A stretch of DNA of 28,500 nucleotides from a virus, in the IMG/VR virus record IMGVR_UViG_3300037070_001829, positions 1 through 28,500 of that record. The stretch is one strand, 5' to 3'. The translations under genes were made by a program, and so were the position numbers. The notes beneath the pieces are model-generated. The model saw only the letters and a program-made list of their open reading frames with translations. It ran no database searches and was not told the origin of the DNA. Every line of letters begins with the position of its first letter. Position 1 is the first letter of the stretch. Shown in pieces: positions 19,535-26,622 of this stretch.

Positions 19535-20154
19535 CAGCGAATGTCCGCTACGAACGAGCAAAGGATGTAGTCGGTGGACAGCACAGCATAGGACAGGGCA
19601 TCGACCGCGTTGGCTGTCAGCGTCAGCACCGGCTTGACGCCGCCCGCGAACTTCCAAGCCGTGCCGAACGCCGTGATGGTGCAGGCCCCGCCGCTTGGCT
19701 GCTGGAAGTAGATGACGCCCTTCTGCCCGCCCTTCTGCGCCGTTGGATTTTGCAGCGTTCGCCCCGCCCCCGTCAGTGCGCAGAGGAAGTCGAAGCCGAG
19801 GCTGAAGTTCGGCGTGATCAGCGCGCCGCTCTCCGCCAGCGCGACATAGCCCGCACCGCTCCAGACCTTGTCGGTCAGCAGGTACTTGCCCGCGACGTTG
19901 GAGCGAAAGTCGGCGACCGAGGCGAAGTTCGCCGGATGCACATGGTCCTCGCGCGCATACTTGAACGACGCGCCAACCACCGCCGGGTCGGCGTCAGGCA
20001 TGGGCGTGACCGTGCCCTCGCCTCCGCTGATGACCGTGCCCTGCCCGGTGAACCATTTCTCGCCGTCCCATGTGTACTGCGGGATGCCAGCGATGGGCGA
20101 GGCCGGGTACTTCTGGCCGACTGTCGGTGAATTCGGAAAATCGAGGGCTGCCAT
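19534..20154 (-). CDS. Tail fibre-like protein, 206 aa
   Basis: The N-terminus (MAALDFPNSPTVGQKYPAS with YTWDGEKWF) is a well-known short module of tail-fibre-region proteins. At residues 60-75, GASFKYAREDHVHPAN is a fibre motif also present in the large fibre of this phage as FAREDHRHPA. The C-terminal half is beta-rich (TAQKGGQKGVIYFQQPSGGA, then LTLTANAVDALSYAV). Inference: a second receptor-binding or fibre-attached subunit. It is separated from the 59-aa gene by 8 nt and overlaps the 239-aa gene as ATGA. Confidence 0.72.
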   Translation of the reverse strand: MAALDFPNSPTVGQKYPASPIAGIPQYTWDGEKWFTGQGTVISGGEGTVTPMPDADPAVVGASFKYAREDHVHPANFASVADFRSNVAGKYLLTDKVWSGAGYVALAESGALITPNFSLGFDFLCALTGAGRTLQNPTAQKGGQKGVIYFQQPSGGACTITAFGTAWKFAGGVKPVLTLTANAVDALSYAVLSTDYILCSFVADIR

Positions 20155-20162
20155 GGCGGCTC

Positions 20163-20342
20163 CTATCTGCCGGGAGGCGTGGGCGGCGCTGGAATGCCGC
20201 GCGGTTTGCCAAATTCGAAGTATTCGTTGGGGCCACGTTCGACAGCGGTCCAGCCGGGGGGCAGCGTCATCGCGTCCTCGCCGTTCCAGACCACGAGGTT
20301 CTGCACGAGGCCAGCCTTGTCCATCAGCAGATAGTTCTTCAT
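20163..20342 (-). CDS. Small tail-fibre-region protein, 59 aa
   Basis: ATG 20342 has GAGGTGG 6 nt upstream and overlaps the fibre stop as ATGA, so an upstream GTG was not chosen. The peptide starts MKNYLLMDKAGLVQNLVVWN and contains PPGWTAVERG, like small proteins encoded after tail fibres that assist or cap them. The C-terminus is Pro-rich. Function inferred only from position. Confidence 0.62.
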   Translation of the reverse strand: MKNYLLMDKAGLVQNLVVWNGEDAMTLPPGWTAVERGPNEYFEFGKPRGIPAPPTPPGR

Positions 20343-22060
20343 GGATACCACCTCAGAATGACGATGCCCTGCGAAGCGTTGACGCCGTAGCCGTAAACGC
20401 CGCCGCCGCCGTAGCCTGTCGCATGCGTTGCGCCGCCTTTTTGGTAGGCGTAGAAGCCGCCGAACCCGTACAGCGAAGCGCCGCTGTAATAACTGCTTGT
20501 GGTGAAGCCGTTGCTGTCCGTATAGGCGTCCCAGTGGGCGCTTTCGCCCTGCGTGCCCATGTAGACCGCCCCGCCGTAGCTGCCGCCAGCATTATTGTCG
20601 GCAGAACCGCCAGCGCCGCCGAAGGCGTGGGCAGTCGGAACCGATTGCGACCCCGCATAGCATTGCGAGTATCCCCCGGCACCATTGTAGCCAGCGGCCC
20701 CCACGACAACCGTGAAATACAGGCCGGGGGTCAAGCCGGTGTAGTGCGTCACCGCAACGCCACCACCGCCACCGCCGATATAGCCTCCAGAACCGCCGCC
20801 GCCGACCATGATGACTTCGCACTGGCTCGCACCAGCCGGGACATAGACGTTCTGCGTCGAGCCGATGAATTGCACCGCCGGGTTCGGCCCGGTGGCGACC
20901 GCCGGGTGGCGGTGATCCTCGCGCGCAAACTTGGTGGCGGTGCCGACCGCTGCGGTGCCTGCCTGCAACGGCGTGGCGGTGCCTGCCTGACCGAGCACGA
21001 ATTTGGTGTTGGCGATCTGCTGCGTGTTGGTGTTGACCGCCGCGTCCGGCGCGGTCGGTACGCCGCTAAAGGCAGGCGAGGCCAACGTCGCCAGCACGGC
21101 AAAGTCCGGTTGCGGAGCGGCTGGCACCCATTGCGCGGAATTGCCGTCGTTGTAGCGGACGTAGAGAATGCCGGTGTCGCTTTTCCACCAGAATGAATTG
21201 TCGGCGGGCGTTGCGGGCGGCGTGACCGACGTGGTGACGCCGCTGGTCAGGAAGCGGCTGTCGTCGCCCGCCGCCACCGTGTTGGCCGCCGTGCCGACGT
21301 TCTTGGTGGCGGAATTTCCGAGGCCGAGGTTGGTGCGAGCGGTTGCGACGTTGATCAGATCGAACAGGTTTTGCGACCGCTGCATGTCGCCCGTGCCGGG
21401 GCCGCCGGGTCCGACCGGGCCGACAGGTCCGGTGTCTCCCGGTATGCCTTGAGGTCCGGGTATTCCTTGCGGCCCGGTCAATCCGATGGGGCCGCGAATA
21501 TCGGTTGCCTCGGCAATGTCGGTGACAAAGCTGAATTGGCCGACGTACATGCCGACCGGCGGCATTTCACCCTGTCCGCCGATCCAGCCGGTGATCTGCA
21601 CGACGCGCCGCGCGCCGTCCGGCACAATCGCCACGTTGGCGATCCACGTCCCCGGCACGGTGGCGAGCGAGCCGTCGCTGGTGTGCAGCGTCCGGCTGAA
21701 ATTCATCTTTAGCTGCGCCAGCGCGTGCCAGATTTTGTCGTAGGCCTGCTCCTGATCACCCGCGTCCATGGTCGAGAGCGTGGTGCCGTCGAGGTCCTGC
21801 ACGAATTGCACGTCGCGAATGATGAACAGCGTCGTGCCGGTCATCGGCGGAGCCATCGTGGTCAGCGTGCCGGGGACCTCGGTGCCAGCGCCGAACAAAG
21901 TGTAGTGGACGTTCTCGACCAGAACGTATTCGACCTGCGCGGCATCGGTCAGGATCACCTTCACGTCGAGGTTCGACAGGAACGAGAAGCCGGTCGAGAA
22001 CACCGTGGTCGCGCCGTTGCCGCTGTACTGAACGCGCGCCAGATCGGAAGGAACGGTCAT
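20339..22060 (-). CDS. Tail fibre protein (T7-type N-terminus, Gly-rich tip)
   Basis: A 573-aa fibre. Residues 1-130 are the T7-tail-fibre-like attachment domain (VQYSGNGATTVFSTGFSFLS, VKVILTDAAQVEYVLVENVHY, TLFIIRDVQFVQDLDG, and the DQEQAYDKIWHALAQLK helix). Residues 189-224 form a collagen-like G-P-x stretch. A linker with FAREDHRHPA (378-386) follows, and the last 160 residues (from about 415) are extremely Gly/Tyr-rich (VGGGGSGGYIGGGGGG), like glycine-rich receptor-binding tips. AGGTGA precedes ATG 22060. It follows the 1517-aa gene by 8 nt. Confidence 0.88.
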   Translation of the reverse strand: MTVPSDLARVQYSGNGATTVFSTGFSFLSNLDVKVILTDAAQVEYVLVENVHYTLFGAGTEVPGTLTTMAPPMTGTTLFIIRDVQFVQDLDGTTLSTMDAGDQEQAYDKIWHALAQLKMNFSRTLHTSDGSLATVPGTWIANVAIVPDGARRVVQITGWIGGQGEMPPVGMYVGQFSFVTDIAEATDIRGPIGLTGPQGIPGPQGIPGDTGPVGPVGPGGPGTGDMQRSQNLFDLINVATARTNLGLGNSATKNVGTAANTVAAGDDSRFLTSGVTTSVTPPATPADNSFWWKSDTGILYVRYNDGNSAQWVPAAPQPDFAVLATLASPAFSGVPTAPDAAVNTNTQQIANTKFVLGQAGTATPLQAGTAAVGTATKFAREDHRHPAVATGPNPAVQFIGSTQNVYVPAGASQCEVIMVGGGGSGGYIGGGGGGVAVTHYTGLTPGLYFTVVVGAAGYNGAGGYSQCYAGSQSVPTAHAFGGAGGSADNNAGGSYGGAVYMGTQGESAHWDAYTDSNGFTTSSYYSGASLYGFGGFYAYQKGGATHATGYGGGGVYGYGVNASQGIVILRWYP

Positions 22061-22068
22061 GGTGTCAC

Positions 22069-25000
22069 CTATTGGGTCGGAACTCTAAAACCGCCGCCGG
22101 TCGGTCTGCCGAAGCGGTCGGGTAGCGGCTCTTGGATCGGTCGCACATTCTCGGTTCGGCGCTGCACGCGGCGGTCCTCGATACCACGGCCTTGATAGGG
22201 GATGTTCAGCTTCTGATGCTCGCGGTGCGCAAGGCCAGCCTGAATTTCCGCGTAGAATTCTGGGAAGCGCCACGGGGCCTCCGACATGATCTGCCGCTGC
22301 GCCGCCGTCCTGTACTCCTGCGCCCATTGCTTGATGTAGGCCGCCTTGCCGCTATCGGTGCCGGTGCCGTCCGGCTCGCTCTTGTTCTGGTAAATGTGCG
22401 AGTAGCGCGGGTCGCCCCCGGACACCATCCGGTTCAGGAAGTCCTCCAGCCCGATCTTCTCGCCGGTCTTGGGGTTGTGCTGGAGTTCGTTGCCAGCCAG
22501 CCGCCGATAGTAGTCGAGGACCTCGGGGTGGTCGCGGAAGTTGACCTGCACGCCCATGAACGGGGCCGACCACTCGATGCGCTGGATGCCGCTGCGCAGC
22601 CGCACCAGTTCGTTGAAGGTCGCGTGGTCCTTCTTCCAGCTAAGTCGGAACGGCATGAAGAAGTTGTAGAGCGCGCCCGCAGCGCCTGCGGGCTGGTTCT
22701 CTACCTCCTTGCCAAATACGTCGCGCACCGGGATCAGCCTGTCGGACAGCCCCGGCATGTTCTTGAACAGCACCGCGTCGTACCAGCTACCGACCTGCCG
22801 CTGCTGCGGGTCCATCGCCGAGCCGATTGCGCGCAGGGGCGCGAGGCCGGGAACGCCAGCGGTGACCGCGCTGCCCGCGAGGTCGCGGAAGTAACTGCCG
22901 AGCGCGCCGCTGCTGCCGCGCTTGTAGGTGTCCATGCCGCTCGCCATCTTGGAGAAGCTGGTCATAAAAGTCTGGTCGGTGAACGAGTAGGCCATGATGG
23001 CTATTGCGGTGTTGAGCCATTCGTCAATCGTGTCGTAGGCCTCCGGGTGGATGTCGCGGTTCTTCATCATCTGGTCCAGCCCGCCCGCGAAGGCGATCAT
23101 GGGAGCAAGCTGACCCAGCCCGGTGATGCCGACCTGCATGCCTCCCGGTCGTTGCAGCGAGTACGGCTTGATGCCAGCCCCCTCCAGCGACTGCCGCCAT
23201 GCCGGTTCGTGCGGCAGCGGGCCACTCAGGTTGCCGTTCTGCGCGTAGTCGAACAGCAGCGACGTTGCCGCCGCCCCGGTGGTGACCTTGGCCAGCGCGA
23301 GGTCGCGCGCGGCCCCACCTGCCGCGAAGTCCTTGCGCCAGTTGCCAATGACGAACGCCAGCGGCGAATGCTCCGCAGCGTTGGCCAGCAGCCGGTTCGG
23401 CGTGCGCACATAGGGCATGACCAGATGGATCGGCTGGTAGGCCGTGCGCAGGTTCATCAGGCCCTGCCCGAGCGCACCCGGCGCGTCGTTGAAGGTCGCG
23501 TAGTTGGCGTGTGACATCGCCGACAGCTTGATGTTCTGCGGCGGGTTCGCGATCAGGTCGGTGACCCGATTGACGTAGGCATTGCCCTGCAATCCCTCTG
23601 ACAGCGCCAGCCTGTGCGCCTGCGCCTCGATTTCCCCACGGAAGGCAATGACCTTGAAGAAGTCGTCGCCAGCGGCAAGGAAGCGCCCCGGTATCCTGAC
23701 GGTGCCGCCGATGAAGTCGATGGCCCTGCCCATGACGGTCTTGCCGAACTCAACCTGCTCGACCGCCGACTTGCCCATCTTTTCGGCCACCGCCTTCGAA
23801 GTGGACGGGGAGAACAACGTCGCGCCGCTACCGAAGGCGTCGGTGGCCGCGCTGCCGCCATGCAGCGGAGCGAACTGCCGCTCGCCGGTAGCGACCGCCC
23901 TGCCTGCGGTGCGGAATGCCTCCTTGAACGCGGAAAGCTGGCCGCGCATGTAGGCCGCCGCCTCGCCATCGACCACGCCGTCGCCGAGGTCGCGGCCCAG
24001 CACCATCGAATACTTTTCGGCGGTCTTGCGGTCCACCGACTGCCAGATCGCGTTTGCGCTGTTGCCGACAAGGTTGCGCACCTGCGTGACCGGCTTCCAC
24101 AGGAACGACAAGGCGTAGGCCTCCTTGTAGACATCCCACGCCCAGCGGCCCCAGCCACGATTGAGCGCGAGGTTCATCGCCCCCGGCGCGGCCCCGTCCG
24201 CGTGCATCTGGATGATCATGCTCGACAGGTTGCGCGCCCCGTCCACGCCGCCGGTCCCGATCAGGAACTCGTGCATGGCCTGCGCCCGCGCGATGTTGCC
24301 TTCGGCGTGTACGGCACGCAGCGCGCCGAGCGCGCGGCCAGCCTCACCCGATACCCCGAGGAAACTTTCGAGGATGGCCATGTGCGTGACCATCTGCTCG
24401 TTGACCCGGAAGGTGTCGGCCAGCGACGAGTGCGGCAGTTCGGCGATCTTCGCCAGTTCGAGCAGCTTGGCGTGTGACGAGTTGAGCAGCCTGCCCGCCG
24501 CGATGATCTGCTCTCCGCTGTAGGCCTCGCCCAGCTTGCGCGCGAGGAACTGGTCGTGCGTCATGTTGAGCGCCTCGGCCATGTCCTTCTGCGCCGCCAG
24601 CGTCAGCACGCCCCGCTTGGCCTCGCTGATGTTCGGCTTGATCTGCTCCGCGAGGTCGCCGATCACGCCGGGAATGTTGGCCTTGTCGATGTTCTCCCAA
24701 GTTATATTCGTGTTGAGGTCCGACAGCTTGACCGCCTTGGCAGTCTCGCGGACCTTCTCGCCGATGGCCTTGGCGGTGACCTGACCCGGCACCGAAGGGC
24801 CGAACTCCGCGCGCAGCTTCGCCTCCTTGGCCGCCGCTTCCGGCCCCGGCCAATGCTGCTTTGCCCATGCTTCTTCGAAGCCGTCCGCCACCTGCTTGGT
24901 GACGCGGTCCACCTCGGCCTTGCCTGCCTCGTCAAGCGTCGATTTATCGACCCGCTTGATGGTGTCGTACAGATTGTGCAGCTTCTCCTGCACAGCACCG

Positions 25001-26622
25001 ATTTCCTTCGGCACGATCTGGATTTCGGCGGTCAGGCCGGGCCGCATTTCGACCTGCGCATGGATGGCCCGGTAGCCGTATTGCGGGTTGGCGATCTTGT
25101 CGTCCACGTTGAGCAGCTTGCCGAACCTGTCCTCCAGCCGCGCCAGCACGTCGCTGGCGGCCTGCGGGCTGTCCACATGAATGCGGCCCCCAAGGTAGTC
25201 GCCAATCGCCTCCGGTGGCCTCCCTGTGGCGATCTTGTTCTCGACCCCCTTGAGTTCCTTCGCCCGCGCTCCGAACACCCGCGCGCCCTCGACCCCGTCA
25301 ACCACCTGCGCCAAATCGGCTTTTAGCCCTTCGACATTTTTATTCGCCTCTGCTATAATGGCACGATGATCGGCGGTGCCCTGCCAGATGGGCTTCCCCG
25401 CAACACTTGAAGGTCGTCCAATGGTGAATTCGTCCCAGCCCGGTAGTGGCTCTTTTGTCCGCGTGATGTCAGGCCCCGTCCTCGTGGACGGCGGCATCGT
25501 CCGGCTGATCGAGACTTCTGATGGTGGCGGCAGGGTCGAAAGCTGGGATGGTCGCGCTTGGGTGCCGGGAGGCGCGACGGTCAAGGAAGTGCTCAAAGGC
25601 ACGCCGGTCGCCGACCCCTCCGCTGGAGCGCCCACCGATACCGAGAGCGCGGGCGCGTCAGGGGAAACTCCGCCGGTCGCCTTGGACACGAAGTCGTCGG
25701 CATGACGCGCTGCGTCAGCCGCAGCCGCGTCCGCTGGCGCGCCGGGGATGCCAGCCTGCTGCGCGCCCTTTGCCTTTAGCATCGAGCGGGTGAACTTGGC
25801 CGAGGCCACGATGCCGCGCAGGATGCCCTCCGCCACCACGCCCGTCGCCACGCCTTCCACCGCATTGCGCAGCCGGTTTACGGCTGCGTTGTCGTTCGGG
25901 TCGGTCGCGAGGAACTCAGATACCGGACCCTTGAGTGTGGGAAACTTTTCCACAACCATGTTGGTAAGGTTCGGCTTGTCCGGGTCGTTGCCCAAGAACA
26001 TCGACAGCCCGCCCGCCCCCGACATTGCCGCCACGCTGCCGACCCCTGCCGCCGCCAGCGCCTTCGAGAACGGCCTGTAGCCCACCATGAACTTGGTGAA
26101 GTCACGAATGAGGCCGCCGGTCACGCTGTCGGCCTCGCCACCGATGCCCAGCACGTTCTTCGCCGTTAACTCCATCTGCTTGGGGTCGTTCGGGTCGCGC
26201 CCTTGATTGACGGCGATGGCATTCGTCAGTTCCTGACGCCTCGCCTTGTCAGCCGCCTGCGTTTCCGGGGTGCCAACCAGCCACTCGGGTGCGTTCATGT
26301 TCAGCCAGTCGCCGAACTCGCCCACGGCGGACCCGGCGTTGCGCCAGAAGTCGAAATAGCCCTCGGCCACCTGCCCCGGCGCGGACAGCGCACCCTTGGC
26401 CACGTCCTTGCCGACCGCCACGGTGCCCTTGCCGATCCGTTGCAACAGGCTCGACTGTTCATCATGCGCGGGCGTCGGCTGCGCAGGTTCCGGCGGCTCG
26501 TCCGGCGGCGCGGTGCCGCGCTGCTTCATGCCGTCGAGCAGGCGCTGGAACTGCGCCTGATCGCCGCGCTCGCGCGTGTTTTCCAAGTAGACGTTGTCTG
26601 TCGTCTGTTCGCCGAGCGGCAT
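22069..26622 (-). CDS. Giant internal-virion-type protein with RelA/SpoT synthetase domain
   Basis: A 1517-aa protein in the position of the large T7-like ejection protein, so probably packed in the capsid and injected. Residues 60-215 contain small hydrophobic stretches; 310-415 are a Pro/Ser/Thr-rich linker. Residues 420-560 match the RelA/SpoT nucleotidyltransferase domain: RAKELKGVENK (R453, K455, K463, like R.K...S...K), DYLGGRIHVDS (D475, R480), NPQYGYRAIHAQV (Y517, H521) and TAEIQIVPKE (E533, Q535). The remaining 900 residues are helix-rich and resemble large podophage virion proteins (WKPVTQVRNLVGNSANAI; YQPIHLVMPYVRTPNRL). No peptidoglycan-lytic motif was seen. ATGA links it to the previous gene. 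Whether the domain makes (p)ppGpp, modifies tRNA or is inactive is unknown. An antisense promoter and ORF lie within it. Confidence 0.85.
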   Translation of the reverse strand: MPLGEQTTDNVYLENTRERGDQAQFQRLLDGMKQRGTAPPDEPPEPAQPTPAHDEQSSLLQRIGKGTVAVGKDVAKGALSAPGQVAEGYFDFWRNAGSAVGEFGDWLNMNAPEWLVGTPETQAADKARRQELTNAIAVNQGRDPNDPKQMELTAKNVLGIGGEADSVTGGLIRDFTKFMVGYRPFSKALAAAGVGSVAAMSGAGGLSMFLGNDPDKPNLTNMVVEKFPTLKGPVSEFLATDPNDNAAVNRLRNAVEGVATGVVAEGILRGIVASAKFTRSMLKAKGAQQAGIPGAPADAAAADAARHADDFVSKATGGVSPDAPALSVSVGAPAEGSATGVPLSTSLTVAPPGTQARPSQLSTLPPPSEVSISRTMPPSTRTGPDITRTKEPLPGWDEFTIGRPSSVAGKPIWQGTADHRAIIAEANKNVEGLKADLAQVVDGVEGARVFGARAKELKGVENKIATGRPPEAIGDYLGGRIHVDSPQAASDVLARLEDRFGKLLNVDDKIANPQYGYRAIHAQVEMRPGLTAEIQIVPKEIGAVQEKLHNLYDTIKRVDKSTLDEAGKAEVDRVTKQVADGFEEAWAKQHWPGPEAAAKEAKLRAEFGPSVPGQVTAKAIGEKVRETAKAVKLSDLNTNITWENIDKANIPGVIGDLAEQIKPNISEAKRGVLTLAAQKDMAEALNMTHDQFLARKLGEAYSGEQIIAAGRLLNSSHAKLLELAKIAELPHSSLADTFRVNEQMVTHMAILESFLGVSGEAGRALGALRAVHAEGNIARAQAMHEFLIGTGGVDGARNLSSMIIQMHADGAAPGAMNLALNRGWGRWAWDVYKEAYALSFLWKPVTQVRNLVGNSANAIWQSVDRKTAEKYSMVLGRDLGDGVVDGEAAAYMRGQLSAFKEAFRTAGRAVATGERQFAPLHGGSAATDAFGSGATLFSPSTSKAVAEKMGKSAVEQVEFGKTVMGRAIDFIGGTVRIPGRFLAAGDDFFKVIAFRGEIEAQAHRLALSEGLQGNAYVNRVTDLIANPPQNIKLSAMSHANYATFNDAPGALGQGLMNLRTAYQPIHLVMPYVRTPNRLLANAAEHSPLAFVIGNWRKDFAAGGAARDLALAKVTTGAAATSLLFDYAQNGNLSGPLPHEPAWRQSLEGAGIKPYSLQRPGGMQVGITGLGQLAPMIAFAGGLDQMMKNRDIHPEAYDTIDEWLNTAIAIMAYSFTDQTFMTSFSKMASGMDTYKRGSSGALGSYFRDLAGSAVTAGVPGLAPLRAIGSAMDPQQRQVGSWYDAVLFKNMPGLSDRLIPVRDVFGKEVENQPAGAAGALYNFFMPFRLSWKKDHATFNELVRLRSGIQRIEWSAPFMGVQVNFRDHPEVLDYYRRLAGNELQHNPKTGEKIGLEDFLNRMVSGGDPRYSHIYQNKSEPDGTGTDSGKAAYIKQWAQEYRTAAQRQIMSEAPWRFPEFYAEIQAGLAHREHQKLNIPYQGRGIEDRRVQRRTENVRPIQEPLPDRFGRPTGGGFRVPTQ
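25323..25359 (+). promoter_or_regulatory. Antisense promoter P4 inside the giant virion gene
   Basis: TTAGCCCT abuts -35 TCGACA (25331-25336), followed by 17 nt and a perfect -10 TATAAT (25354-25359). It has the same box-plus-promoter layout as P1-P3. The virion gene uses uncommon A/T-rich codons exactly here (ATA, AAT, AAA, CTA), as if constrained by the promoter. It points rightwards into the antisense ORF at 25421. Confidence 0.6.
25421..25705 (+). CDS. Possible antisense overprinted gene, 94 aa
   Basis: A rightward ORF lying wholly opposite the Pro/Ser/Thr-rich linker of the giant virion protein. It starts about 55 nt after the predicted start of promoter P4, with AAGG about 7 nt before the ATG (an upstream GTG at 25376 is in frame). 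The product has an ordered-looking front half (SFVRVMSGPVLVDGGIVRLI, then ETSDGGGRVESWDGRAWVPG) and an acidic Ser/Thr/Pro tail. Caution: its third codon positions coincide with those of the sense gene, a register that easily yields chance ORFs in GC-rich DNA. The promoter is the stronger evidence. No family recognised. Confidence 0.35.
   Translation: MVNSSQPGSGSFVRVMSGPVLVDGGIVRLIETSDGGGRVESWDGRAWVPGGATVKEVLKGTPVADPSAGAPTDTESAGASGETPPVALDTKSSA

Noticed and set aside
19868-21196. A 442-codon rightward open frame opposite the tail fibre genes
   Set aside because: It spans three coupled leftward genes and their junctions, which have proper coupling and family features; a shadow.
22132-23514. 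A 460-codon rightward open frame opposite the giant virion gene
   Set aside because: GC-rich shadow frame with Arg/Ala/Leu/Val-rich product, no promoter or ribosome site; unlike the 25.4 kb case there is no supporting DNA signal.
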